DNA from: Vombatus ursinus
Taxonomy: Eukaryota; Chordata; Mammalia; Diprotodontia; Vombatidae
Direction of reading: 5' to 3'
DNA length: 64,000 nt
NCBI RefSeq assembly: GCF_900497805.2
Contig: NW_020954570.1
Coordinates: 16,531,796 to 16,595,795, forward strand
A program made the position numbers and the translations under genes. Of the stretch, positions 11,225 through 23,170 are shown piece by piece. How positions within the stretch are numbered: position 1 is the first letter of the stretch; the number at the start of each line of letters is the position of its first letter. Below the pieces are notes generated by a model. That model did no database searches and had not been told where the DNA came from. It saw nothing but the letters and a program-made list of their open reading frames with translations.

Positions 11225-12884
11225 ATACACATTTAATTGAGTACAAAAGTCCATCTTATCTAAGAGGAAAGTGAGGTGGGGGATAAGAGGAAAGGTGAGG
11301 GTAACAAAAGGGAAGGCTTATTAAGTAAGACAGGGATCAGAATCAAAATAGGCAGATAAAAAAGAAAAAGATAATGGCAAACAGAAGAAAATATGATGGA
11401 GAGAAATGCACAATTAGTAATCATAACTTTGAATGTGAACGGGATAAATTTACCCAGGAAACAGAAACAGATAGCATAATGGATTAGAAAACAGAATCCA
11501 ATGATATGTTGGATACACTTGAAACATAAAGACACACATAAAGACCTGGAGCAGAATCAATTATGCTTCAGCTTAAGTGAAAAAAATAAAAGTATTTCAA
11601 TCATGATCTCAGACAAAGCAAAAGCAAAAATAGGCCTAACTAAAAGAGATAGGGAAACTACATTTTGCTGAAAGGTACCATAGACATTGAAGTAATATAA
11701 ATTCTAAATATGTATGTACCAAATGGCATAGTATCCAAGTTCCTAAAGGCAAAGTTAAAGGAATTACAGGAGAAAATAGTAAAACTATACCAGAGGGGGA
11801 TGTCAACTTTCCCCTCTCAGAGCTAGATAAATCTAACCATAAAATAAATGAGAAAGAAGTTAAAGAGATGAAAGAATCTTAGAAAAGTTAGATATCATAG
11901 GCCTCTGCAGAAAACTGAATGGGAATGGAAACAAATATATCTTTTTCTCACATGTATGTATTTCTTTCACAAAAATTGACCTTATATTAGGGCATAAAAA
12001 CTTCACAACCAAATTCAGGAAAGCAAAAAAATCAAGTGCATCCTTTTTTAGATCACATATAACAAAAATCAGTAAAGGACCTTAGAAGCATAGATTAATG
12101 ATTAATTGAAAACCAAATAATATAATCCTTAAAAAAAATGAGTGGATCAAAGAACAAAATAAAGAAACAATTAATAATTTCATTGAAGAGACAATGAGAC
12201 AACATTCCAAAATTTGTGGGACTCAGTCAAAGCACTATTTAGGGGAAATTTTATATCTCTAAATATATACATTAATAAAAGAAAGAATAGATCAATGAAT
12301 TAGGCATGAAAATAAAAAGGACAAATTAACAGTCCTCAATTAAATGCCAAAATGATAATCCTGAAAATCAAAGGAGAGATTAATAAAAATTGAAAGTAAA
12401 AAACCATTAAACTAATAAATAAAATTAGGAGCTAGTTTTATGAAAAAAATAATAAAATAGATTAATTATTGCAGATATAATTTAGCTAGAGAATCCTAGA
12501 AAGTCACCTGAACAACTAATTGCATGAATTATTTCAACAAAGTTGAAGGATGTAAAATAAAACCACACAAATCATTAACATTCCCATATATTACCAACAC
12601 AATTCAACAGGAAGAGATAGAAAGAGAAATTCCATTTAAAATAACTATGAATAGTATGAAGTACTTGAGAGCCTACTTGCCAATGCACACGTATAAACAA
12701 TATGAATACTGTTATTCACAAAGATAAAGTACATAGCTAAGTAATTGGAAAATTATTAATTAATCATAGGTAATCTAACTCAGTATTTTAAAATGGCAAT
12801 TTCTATTAAATTAATTCACTTAAGTATCATACCAAAGTTGCCAAAGTATTATTTTATAGACCTAGGAAAAAATACTGGAACAAC

Positions 12885-13135
12885 TGGATTTTGCAGTGGA
12901 TAAAGTGATAGTCCTAGAATCAGAAACACTCTTCCTGAGTTCAAATCTGGCCTCAGACACTAACTATGTGACCCTGTGCAAATCATTTGACCCTGTTTGG
13001 CTCAGTTCCTTATCTGTAAAATGAGCTGAAGAAGGAACTGACAAAACACTCCAGTGTTTTTGCCCAGAAAACCTCAAATGGGGTCATGAAGGGTCAGATA
13101 TAACTTAAAAGGCTGAACAACAACAAAAGAAATAA
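12885..13135 (+). mobile_element. tRNA-derived SINE with RTE-like tail
   Basis: After a decayed tRNA-like head (GAGTTCAAATCTGG, CTATGTGACCCTG) the element continues 'ATCTGTAAAATGAGCTG', 'AAACACTCCAGTGTTTTTGCC' and 'CTCAAATGGGGTCATGAAG', then ends in CAACAACAA. That tail is like the 3' end of RTE/BovB-type LINEs, so RTE mobilisation is inferred. It interrupts the L1. Confidence 0.75.
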
Positions 13136-13524
13136 TAATAAAATTCATCTGGAGGAAAAATATAATCAAGGATATTAAGAGAATCAATTTTTAAAAAATG
13201 TGAAGGGGGGGCTAGCAGTACTAGATCTCAAACTATAATCTGAAGAGGAAATAGTCAAAACAATTTGATACTAGATTAGAAAAAGAGAGAATATTGATAC
13301 TTTAATCCCCTGTTGGCAAAACTATGAACTAATTCAACTACTTCAGAAATGATTTTGGAACTATGCTCCAAAAGTTTTTCAATGTGCACATCCTTTGAAA
13401 ATTCCATCATTAGGTCTATCCCCGAAGGTATCAAAGAAAGTGGAAAAGAAGATTACAGGCACATATGCTCATATTTTAAGTGTGTGATAATAAAGATGTT
13501 TTTGTGTTATAAGAAATGATAATC

Positions 13525-13667
13525 GGAGCAGCTAGGTGGTGCAGTGGATAGAGCACTGGCCCTGGAGTCAGGAGGACCTGAGTTCAAATCTGACCTCAGA
13601 CACATGATACTTACTAGCTGTGTGATCCTGGACCACTTAACTCCATTGCCTCATCAAAAAAAAAAAA
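13525..13667 (+). mobile_element. tRNA-derived SINE, short poly(A) type
   Basis: The head GGAGCAGCTAGGTGGTGCAG, the B-box-like GAGTTCAAATCT and a poly(A) tail are flanked by a target duplication, AGAAATGATAATC, at 13512-13524 and 13669-13681. It is inserted in the L1 3' UTR. Confidence 0.92.
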
Positions 13668-14125
13668 AAGAAATGATAATCAGGAGAGCTTCAGAAAAAC
13701 CTGAGAAGGCACGTATGAACTGATTCAAAGTAAAGTGAGCAGAACCAGTAAAATGTTTTACATGATAGCAACAATATTGCAATATTAAATTATTATTAGC
13801 AATATTGTAAACAATCAGATTGAGAGATTTAAGAACTAAGCATCAATACAATGACCATCCACAATTCCATAGGACTCATTATGAAACATGATATCTATCT
13901 CCAGATAAAGAGCTGCTGGACTCACAATTCAGGATAAAGCAAATTTTTTTTTCTTTCTTTTTTTTCTTCTTTTGTCCTAGCTATTAGAGACATTTGTATA
14001 ACTATAGTGATATTATATTATTATATTTTGTATAACAATGTATTTTATAATGAGTTTTTTAATTTGTAATTATCTTTTCAATTGGTGTGGAAGAGGAGAA
14101 AGGAGGAAGAGATTCAAAATTGAAA

Positions 14126-14329
14126 ATAAAATAAAATTTTAAAATCATACAGATCATTGATCTCACTGCTATTGATAGTGAAAGGAGTTTGTAATAAGGA
14201 TATTTAGAAACTTTCTTTTTCCATTTTTGTCTGTTTATGGCTCAGTTTTAGTTAAATCCTTATTGAAAGGATGATTTTACTTAAGTATTTCACTATACCT
14301 CTTCAAATAATTACTTCTATCAAATTTCT
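14126..14329. other. No gene recognised
   Basis: Short stretch between the L1 end and an L2 relic, with no supported feature. Confidence 0.4.
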
Positions 14330-14615
14330 TTTTCTCTGATCATGTAACATTACTGCTCAAAAACATTTAAAGACCTCTTATTGCATAAAAAATAAAGTTA
14401 AAATTCCTTAGCTGACATTCACAGGTTTTCATGTTTTGCCCTTTCTCCCCAATCTACCTTTCCAGTTTTATCACTTATTCTTGCTTTAGGTCTAGTTAAA
14501 CTGGATATGTCCAACCAGATTTCTTCATTCTATGCCCTTCTCAGATAATTTATATTGTATGCTGTTTCTCCAGCTCTACCTATTTAATATGAGAACTCAT
14601 TCCTAAATTATTTTT
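14330..14615 (+). mobile_element. L2 (CR1-clade) LINE fragment
   Basis: The order 'CATGTAACATTACTGCTCAAAAAC', 'CCTTAGCTGACATTCAC', 'CCCAATCTACCTTTCCAG' and 'TTTCTCCAGCTCTACC' follows the sense strand of the L2 3' portion (positions about 14340-14575). It is diverged and has no clear ends. Confidence 0.5.
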
Positions 14616-14829
14616 TGTCTAATTTTGATGCAATAGCAATGATTAAAAAAATAAACTTAAAACAACAAAACCAAGTAATCAAATAAACATAGGAAAAATG
14701 GGGCACAAATACATCTACAATCTTCAGCCTTTAACAAGACCAAACAAAATGGATTAGTAAATTAATAAAACAAATGCTTTTGTAGTCTGTTCCCTCTCAG
14801 ATCTTCCCAAAAACATATGTCTTTTGATT

Positions 14830-15620
14830 TTGCTTTCCTTTTCTATTTAAATGGCATTTTTGGTGCATATATACTTCTGGATATGCTGATTTAACTCAGA
14901 TCCTGCAATACTTCTTCATATGCTTCCTATTCATCAATTTTTTCAGCACTGTAATATTCTATCACCATAATTTACCATTCTTTTACTATGAGAAATAGAA
15001 TGCCTAAAAATGCTTTTATGTATAAAAGTACTTTTTTTTTACTTTTTCACTTGTTATGACTGGCTGGGATGGCACCCTAGTAATATAAGAATTAGGAAAG
15101 AGGTATATAGTCATACATATTGAATCTGAGATGCTAGCAATTCATGCAGGTGGGGCTATATGCCAGATAGAACAGAAGAAAAGAAAGATAGTTAAATAAA
15201 ACCAGTAGATATTGCAGTTACAACTAGCAGAGCATGATATATTATGTACTTGGAGTTTATTATGGAACAAAAAGGAAGAATTTATTTTACCATTGCAACT
15301 TACATTAGTTGCATTGCCTGTTAGTGTTACCTTTATTTACATTACAGTAATGGTTCTGATTATTCTTCTTTGATGTGTTATTTTCTTTATATCAGTTCAT
15401 AATCTTTGCATATTTCTATGAGTATCCTGTATATTGATCATTCTTTATTTCTCTAACCTATCTAATTATATTTGTATGCCACACTTGGATTAACCATTCC
15501 CTAATCAAAGTGTACTTATTTTGTTTCTTGCTGTTGACTACTCCAAAAATAATTTTATGAATGTTTTTCTAGAGTGTAAACTAATCTGATGAAATAGGGC
15601 ACTAAGAATATGACTATACA
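14830..15620 (-). mobile_element. Old L1 3' fragments, antisense
   Basis: Two weak matches to the antisense L1 3' end are visible. One is about 14880-14995 (CACTGTAATATTCTATCACC). The other is about 15470-15580 (ATTTGTATGCCACACTTGG, AACCATTCCCTAATC), matching the block at 19795-19880. Sequence between them is unassigned. Confidence 0.4.
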
Positions 15621-16374
15621 AAATAGTAGTTACTTTACTCAGATAAGATATATTTTTCAATCGCTAGAGTAAGAATACATAACAAGCAGCTCTTCATGGT
15701 CTTCCTATTGCCCTGGAATGATTTCCTTGGTGACCATGAGGTGTCAGCTTACTTGGAGGTTATATTTGTTCTGAGGAATTCTAGAGCAGTGGATCAGTGG
15801 AGGTGGCCCTTACATATTCCTCTGGAAGGCCTTAATTCTTGAATGATTGATAAGTTGTAGTCCCACATCTGCATTCCAAGTTATACATCTGAGGAGAAGT
15901 TTCTTACTAATTTTAACTCTGCTGATTCTGCACTATTCTGTACCCAACAGAACCCCAAGTCTATGACAATTTTTTGTTATATATGAATCATCCAATTAAT
16001 CAACCATTTTTAATTATATGTGAGAACAATTTTTTTGTATTTGATTTTCAAATTTGTGGGGTCATTGCAACAAAGACTCTGAATCATTTAGCAAGTTTTT
16101 CTGTCATTATTCTGTCAGCCAACATGATCATAAAGATGCTGATATAGAATCAAAAAGGATTTTTAAAATGCATGTAGTCATGTACATACAAATATATATA
16201 TGTGTATGTATAAATTTATCAATATGTAGTCAATGCAAATGAAATGGACAATATGTGTGTACTTGTGAATATATAACATATGTAAGTATATAGACAGATA
16301 CTTGTCCATTGTGTTTTCAGTGTCTGTACATAAGTATGTCTCCATAAAGACGTATGTAACTATGTATGTGTGTT

Positions 16375-16378
<4 letters not shown>
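15621..16378. other. No gene recognised
   Basis: AT-rich DNA that grades into TG/TA-rich simple sequence from about 16180. Confidence 0.45.

Positions 16379-16421
<43 letters not shown>
16379..16421 (+). repeat. (TA)n microsatellite
   Basis: About 21 uninterrupted TA units inside a wider TATG/TGTA-rich tract (about 16180-16445). Confidence 0.95.
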
Positions 16422-16424
<3 letters not shown>

Positions 16425-16448
16425 TGTATATATGTATGTATGTAAGTG

Positions 16449-16715
16449 AGGCAGATAGGTAGCACATTGGATAGAGTACCAAGCCTGGAGTCAGCAAGAA
16501 ATATTTTCCCAAATTCACATTTGGCCTCAGATACTTACTAGCTGTGTGACCCTGGGTAAGTCACTCAACCCTGTTTTCCTTAGTTTCCTCATCTGTAAAA
16601 TGAGCTGGAGAAGGAAATTACAAACCACTCCAGTTTCCTTCTCAAGAAAACCCCAAATGGGGTCACCAAGAATCAGACACAACTAAAACAACTAAATAAC
16701 AACAAGACAATGTTT
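16449..16715 (+). mobile_element. tRNA-derived SINE with RTE-like tail
   Basis: It has the head GGCAGATAGGTAGCACATTG, 'CTAGCTGTGTGACCCTGGG', 'CATCTGTAAAATGAGCTGG', 'AAACCACTCCAGTTTCC', 'CCCCAAATGGGGTCACC' and the tail ACTAAATAACAACAAG. It is the long SINE type and nearly complete. Confidence 0.85.
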
Positions 16716-16739
16716 GTATGTATCTATTTTATATAATAG

Positions 16740-17159
16740 ATATTTATAAATAACATGCAGTTATGCATTTATGTATGAATGTATGTATATATGTAGACAT
16801 ACCTATTAATAACCTCTTTGTCATTTTGCAACAACTTGGTTGTTGTTGTTGGTTTTATTTTGTTGTCATCATCATCACTGCTGTTACTGTTTTTTCTTTC
16901 TTGCCTGGTTGGTTATGATTTAAATGAGACCCACAATTACTCTTTAGAGGAGAGGTGGATATCATTTAAAAAGCTTTGTAGTGTTCCATGACTTGATAAG
17001 ATTAGTGGAATACCTTTCATAAACCTTCTATAGGGAATTCCTTCTTCATTTAGACTCCATGTTGGGCATGCACTATACTTTTTTATTAATAATAACTAGA
17101 GGATCATTGAATAAAGTAATCTGTGTTATTACCTCCTTCAAGGAATTTTGTACGATTTT
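16740..17159. other. No gene recognised
   Basis: Simple-sequence edges (TGTTGT, ATCATC) followed by unassigned DNA. Confidence 0.4.
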
Positions 17160-17405
17160 GAGGCAGTAGGGCCTAGTTATTATTCATTCAATCTTCAGGT
17201 TATTATGATACATATGTAAATCAAGTATATATATCTTGGACAGACAATATAAATGGAATGGATAGTGCATGAGCTATACTGCCTTTTGGAACACTAATAT
17301 ATTTCCAGTGCTGTTGTATGGTCAAAAATCATGTACAACTCTCAAAAATTACAATTTGAGGATTACCCAAAGGGTCATAAGATTGTGAATTGGAGGTGTG
17401 AGAAT
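17160..17405 (+). mobile_element. RTE-clade LINE fragment (end of reverse transcriptase ORF)
   Basis: One frame reads YLGQTI (about 17232) and another reads PVLLYGQKSCTTLKNYNLRI followed by TQRVIRL (about 17305-17385). These follow the RTE-type order YLGQTI ... LLYGCESWTT ... LRITQRAMERRMLG. It is short, frame-broken and cut off next to HAL1 copy B. It is the only trace of an RTE protein seen here. Confidence 0.55.
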
Positions 17406-19757
17406 GATGTAATATGATGGGGGCAGAGCCAAGAGCACTGACTTGTTTGAGCTGCCCCCCAAACCACTCCAAATACCTGTAAAATTGGTTCTAAACAAGT
17501 TCTAGAGCAGCAAAACCCACAAAAAAAGAATGAAACAAATTTCCACACCAAGACAACTTGGAAGGTTTATTAGAAAGATTGGTTGTGCCAGGCTGGGAGA
17601 GGAGCACAGTTCAGTGTGGGCCACACAGCCAAAGACCAGGCTCGGTGAACCTGGAGCAGTCCTCAGGAGATGTAATCAAGGGGAGCTGTGGTGGTTTCCA
17701 GACTTCTCAACCCACAAACACCAAAGATATCATAGAAGGTCAGTAGAAAAGGTCTGTAGGATCACAGTGAAAGAGGAGCTCAGTTCAGCCCTAGTCTCAG
17801 TGCAGCTTTGGGATGGCTGCTGATTTTGGAGCTCTCAGCCCATAGACTGAGGGGGAATTGAGGAGCTAGAGGGGGATTGCAAGGATCTCTCTTGCTGGCA
17901 CTGGGGAAGGATCCTCTTGTTTTCTTGGCTTGGATCTGATTCACATTTCTGGGTGGTAGTCCTGGGGCGAGGAGGAGCATTGGCATGGTGAAGCTTGCAG
18001 CGGCAGTGGAGAGGGAATCCTCTTCACAGTTTCAAGGCAGAAAAGAGTGTTTGTGGTCATTCATAGACCACAATACAGGCCAGGAAAGGAGTAAACCCTC
18101 ACCCTTGATCATAGCACCTTGGAAGCACTGAACATTTACAGGTCCCCAGAAGTATCTCTCAAAACAGCTTTACAAAATCTATGAAACTTGGGACAATACA
18201 TTCTCCACACTGGAAGCAGACCCCTACCTTAACAAAGAGTTTAAAACTCAAAAAATTGGCTGGGAACATGAGCAAACAGCACAAAAAAGTCAGACCATAG
18301 AATCTTTCTTTGGTGACAAAGAAGATCAAAATGTACAATCAGAAGAAAGCAACAAAGTCAAAGCTCACACATCCAAAGCCTCTAAGAAAAATATGAATCA
18401 GTCTCAAACCATGGAAGAGTTCAAAAAGGATTTTGAGAAGCAAGTGAGAAAAGTAGAGGAAAAATCGGGAAGAGAAATGAGTGATGCAAAAAAAAAATGA
18501 AAAACTAATCAACAGCTTGCTAAAGGAGACCCCCCAAAAAATATTGAAGAAAATAACATCTTAAAAAATATCCTAACTCAAATGGCAAAAGGGGTCTAAA
18601 AAGCCAATGAGGAGAAAAATGCCTTCAAAAGCAGAATTGGCCAAATGGGAAAGGAGATCCAAAAGCCCATTGAAGAAATTACTTCCTTAAAAATTAGAAT
18701 GGAGCAAATGGAAGCTAATGACTTTATGAGAAATTAAGAAATTGTAAAACAAAACCAAAGGAATGAAAAAACAGAAAACAATGTGAAATATCTCATTGGA
18801 AAAACAACTGACCTGGAAAATAGATTCAGGAGGGAGATTTTAAAAATTATTGGATTACTTGAAAGCCATGGTCAAAAAAGTGCCTAGATAGCATCTTTCA
18901 AGAAATTTTCAAGGAAAACTGCTCTGATATTCTAGAACCAGAGGACAAAATAGAAATTGAAAGAATGCACCAATCACTTCCTGAAAGAAATCCCCAAAGG
19001 AAAACTCCTATGAATGTTATAGCCAAGTTTTGGAGTTCCCAGGTCAAGGAGAAAATATTACAAGCAGCCAGGAAGAAACAATTCAAGTATTGTGGAAACA
19101 CAATCAGGATAGCACAAGATTTAGCAGCTCCTACATTAAGGGACCACAGGACTTGGAATATAATATTCTGGAGCACAAAGAAGATAGGATTACAACCAAG
19201 AATCACCTACCCAGCAAAACTGAGTATAATCCTTCAGGGGAAAAAATAGTCATTCAGTGAAATAGAGGACTTTCAAGCATTCTTTTTTTTTTCACTTTGA
19301 TTTACCAGCAATCATTTCCATATACTCTTGAGTTTAAAATTTTTCTCCCCCTACCTCCCCACCACCCTCCCCAAGATGGTGCACGATCTGTTATAGGTTA
19401 TACATGTACATTAATATTAAACATATTTTCACATTAATGATGTTGTAAGTAAGAATTAGAACCAATAAGAGGAACCACCAGAAAGAGGAAACAAAAGTCA
19501 ACAGAAGAAAAAAAATAGCAAATAGTATGCTTCGATCTGCATTCAAACTCCATAGTTCTTTCTTTGGATGTGGATAACATTTTCCATCATGAGGCCTTTG
19601 GAAATGTCTTGGATCCTTGTATTGCTGAGAAAGGTTAAGTTTATCAATATTAGTGATCAGACAATGTGGCTGTTATTGTGTACAATGTTCTCTGGGTTCT
19701 GCTCACTTCACTCAGCATCAGACCATACAAGTCTTTCCAGGTTTTTCCGAAGTCAGC

Positions 19758-22606
19758 CTATTCATTATTTCTCATAGCACAATAGTATTCCATCACATTC
19801 ATATACCACAACTTCCTCAGTTATTCCCCAATTGATGGGCATCCTCTCAATTTCCAATTCTTTGCCACCACAAAAAGAGCTGCTATAAATATTTTTGTAC
19901 ATGTGGGTCCTTTTCCCATTTGTATGATCTCTTTGGGATATAGCCCTAGAAGTTCTATTGCTGGGTCAAAGGGTATACACATGTTTATAGCCCTTTAGGC
20001 ATAGTTCCAAATTGCTCTCCAAAATGGTTGGATCATTTCACAACTCCACCAACAATGCATTAGTGTTCCAATTTTCCCACATCTTCTCCAACATTTATCA
20101 TTTTCCTGTTTTGTCATGTTGGCCAATCTGATAGGTGTGATGTGGTACCTCAGAGATGTTTTGATTTGCATTTCTCTAATCAATAGTGATTTAGAGCATT
20201 TTTTTATATGACTATAGATGGCTTTAATTTCTTCATCTGAGAACTGCCTATTCATATCCTTTGACCATTTCTCAATTGGGGAATGACTTGTATTCTTATA
20301 AATTTGGCTTAATTCTGTACGTGTTTTAGAAATGAGGCCATTATCAGAGACACTGCTTGTAAAAATTCTTTCCCAGTTTTCTACTTTCTTCCTAATCTTG
20401 GTTGCATTGGCTTCATTTGTGCAAAATCTTTTCAGTTTAAGGTAATCAAAGTTATCCATTTTGCTTTTCATAATGTTCTCTATGTTCTGTTTGATCATGA
20501 ATTCTTCTGTTCTCCAGAAGTCTGTTAGGTAAACTAGTCTTTGCTCTCCCAGTTTACTTGCAGTATCAGCTTTTATATCTAAATCATGAACTCATTTTGA
20601 CTTTATTTTGGTATACGTCGTGAGATTTTGATCTATGTCTAGTTTTGCTATACTCTTTTCCAGTTTTCCCAGCAGTTTTTGTCAAAGAGTAGGTTCTTAT
20701 CCCAGAAGTTTGGGTCTTTGGGCTTATCAAATAATAGATTACTAAGTCATTGACTACTGTGTCTTGCATGCTTATACTATTCTACTGACCCACCAATCTA
20801 TTTATTAGCCAGTATCCAGCAGTTTTGATGATTGCTGCTTTATAATACAATTTAAGATCTGGAATTACTAGGTCACCATCCCCTGCATTTCTTTTCATTA
20901 GTTCCCTTGATATTCCAGACCTTTTGTTCTTCCAAATGAAGCTTTTTATTATTTTTTCTAACTCTATAACATAATTTTTTGCTAGTTTGATTGGTATGGC
21001 ACTGAATAAGAAAGTAGCTTAGGTAGAATTGTCATTTTCATTATATTAGCTCAGCCTATCCATGAGTAACTGATGTTTTTCCAATTATTTAGATCTGACT
21101 TAATTCATGGGAAAAGTGTTTTGTAATTGAGTTCATAGAATTCCTGGGTTTGTTTCGGGACGTAGACTCCTAAATATTTTATAATGTCTACAGTAGGTTT
21201 AAATGGAATTTCTCTTTCTATCTCTTTCTATTGGGCTTTGTTGGTAATATATAGAAATGCTAATGATTTATGTGGGCTTATTTTATAGCCTGTAACTTTG
21301 CTGAAGTTGTTTATCATTTTAAGTAGTTTTTTAATTGTTTCTCTATGATTCTCTAAGTGTATCATTATAGCATCTGCAAGGGGTGATAACTTTGTTTCTT
21401 ATTTGACTATTCTAATACCTTCAATTTCTTTTTCTTCTCTTATTGCTAAAGCTAACATTTCCAGTATGATATTGAACAACAGTGGTGATAATGGACTTCC
21501 TTGTTTCACCCCCAATCTTAATGGAAATGCTTCTAGCTTGTCCCCATTACATATGATGCTTTTTGTAGGTTTTAGGTAGATGCTATATATTATTTTAAGG
21601 AAGACTCCATTTATTCCTATGCTCGGTGGTGTTTTTTAATAGGAATGGGCGTTGTATTTTGTCAAAAGCATTTTCTGCATCTATTGAGATGATCATGTGG
21701 CTTCTGTTAGTTTTGTTGTTTATATGATTAATTATGCTGATAGTTCTCCTAATATTGAACCAGTCTTGCATTCCTGGTATAAATCCTGCCTGATCATAGT
21801 GTATTATTCTTGTGATAAGTTGCTGTAATTTATTTGCTAATATTTTATTTAAAATTTTTGCATCTGTATTCAGTAGAGAAATTGGTCTATAATTTTCTTT
21901 CTCTGTTTTGACTCTTTCCGGTTTAGGAATCAGCACCATATTTGTGTCATAAAAAGAATCTGGTAAGACTCTTTCTTCACCTATTTTCCTGAGCCGTCTA
22001 TATAGCATTGAAATTAATTGTTTATTAAATGTTTGATAGAATTCGCATCTAAATCCATCTGGGCCTGAAGATTTTTTCCTAGGGAGTTCATCAATGGCTT
22101 GTTCAATTTCTTTTTCTGAGATGGGGTTATTTAAGTATTTTACTTCCTCTTCTGTTAATCCAGGCAATTTATATTTTTCTAAAAATGTATCCATTTCACT
22201 AAGATTGTCAAATTTGTTGGCATACAATTGGGCAAAATAGTTCCTAATTATTGTTTTAATTTCCTCTTCCTTGGTGGTGGATTCACCCTTTTCATTCTTG
22301 ATATTGGTAATTTGGTTTTCTTCTTTCTTTTTTAATTAAATTAACCAAAGTTTTATCTATTTTATTGGATTTCTTATAAAACCAGCTCTTAGTTTTATTT
22401 ATTAGTTCAATAGTTTTCTTAATTTCAATTTTATTAATTTTTCCTTTGGTTTTCAATATTTCTAATTTGGTGTTTAATTGAGGATTTTTAATTTGTTATT
22501 TTTCTAGCTTTTTTTAGTTGTATGCCCAGTTCATTGGTCTCTTCTTTTTCTATTTTATTTATGTAAGCATGTAGAGATATAAAACTTCCCCTATGAACTT
22601 CTTTCA
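19758..22606 (-). pseudogene. L1 ORF2 relic: reverse transcriptase and C-terminal half
   Basis: ORF2 encodes an endonuclease and reverse transcriptase that copy RNA into nicked target DNA. This relic starts in the linker, near residue 300 of a full ORF2. Reverse transcriptase segments are readable: [17 protein letters not shown] (about 22065), [20 protein letters not shown] (about 21880), [15 protein letters not shown] (about 21785) and [14 protein letters not shown], which keeps the first catalytic aspartate (about 21690). The FADD box is LADA at 21369-21380, so the second paired aspartate is lost. The C-terminal region reads MNRQFSDEEIKAIYSHIKKC and CWRRCGKIGTLMHCWW. An in-frame stop follows WNYA at about 19992. 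Several other frameshifts are present, for example near 22325. Confidence 0.9.
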
Positions 22607-22612
22607 CTGTAA

Positions 22613-23170
22613 CTGGAATCAGCAACACTGGAACTCCAGGGGTAGCATTGGGTAGCCTGGGTCCTGGATGTGGCCTGCTTTTCTTTTCCTTTCACTTTCT
22701 TTAGCTCTTTTCAGATGGATGTTGCAGGATGTTTATCCACCAGGGGCCTCTTAGAGTGCTTCACAGATTTTTGCTGAGGCACTGGAAGACTGCTGCAGAA
22801 TGCTGAGGCACCTGTTGGTTTTTTGAGCTGGTTTCCACTGGTTCCCCTACCCTCACTGAGGCACTTGGATGTCCAGGTGTTGGTGTTTGCCTGCTCCACC
22901 ACCTGGGTTTCAGGATCTCCTCCTGGTATGCTAAAGTGGGACTTTCCATTAGCTTCCTGGTATGTTTCTCATTCTGTACTGCCCCTCTTCCCCAAGGGCA
23001 AGAGGGATCTTTCCTATTAATCCCTCAAGCTACCTGGGCTACTGGACTGCTGCTCCCTGTCTTTCTTCTGGTTCAGTTATTCCAGGGTTTTTCCTGGGTA
23101 AATATTTTCTGGGCTTTCAGACATTGGTATGGGAGGGTGAGAGTGACTTCCTTTTTATTCCACCATCTTC
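22613..23170 (-). promoter_or_regulatory. L1 5' UTR (leader type 1)
   Basis: On the minus strand the leader begins GAAGATGGTGGAATAAAAAG and matches the leader of HAL1 copy G (53941-54531) throughout, including CTCCTGGTATGCT-type and CCTGCTCCACCAC-type blocks on the plus strand. L1 leaders usually hold an internal RNA polymerase II promoter. That role is inferred here. Confidence 0.75.

Larger units (their letters stand above)
11330..14125 (+). mobile_element. L1 LINE, decayed, internally deleted
   Basis: Pieces of ORF2 appear in order. First is the endonuclease start (TLNVNGIN at about 11428), then GDVNFPLSELDKSN (about 11795-11840, + strand). Next is the endonuclease end (SFTKIDLILGHKNF, about 11970), and the AAATTTGTGGGAC linker at 12210. 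NKVEGCKIKPHKS (12535) and EREIPFKITM (about 12620) come from after the reverse transcriptase. The catalytic core of the reverse transcriptase is missing between about 12500 and 12535. The tail of ORF2 and a 3' UTR run to an A-rich end at about 14125. Two SINEs are inserted. The many breaks show an old copy. Confidence 0.75.
19283..23170 (-). mobile_element. L1 LINE, minus strand, internally deleted
   Basis: Read on the minus strand it has a 5' leader (23170 to 22613), a sudden join into the middle of ORF2 (about 22606), the reverse transcriptase and C-terminal half of ORF2 to a TAG at 19758, a 3' UTR, and a poly(A) end (T-run from 19283). An exact target duplication TCAAGCATTC lies at 19273-19282 and 23171-23180, so the whole 3.9 kb arrived as one insertion into HAL1 copy B. 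ORF1 and the ORF2 endonuclease are absent, although both ends of the element are present. Confidence 0.9.

Noticed and set aside
16178-16465. A 95-codon Tyr/Ile-rich minus-strand frame
   Set aside because: It is translated TA/TG simple repeat.
17530-17823. A 97-codon frame in the HAL1 B leader
   Set aside because: It lies in leader type 2. The frame is not kept in copies A, C or D, so it is not a conserved upstream ORF.
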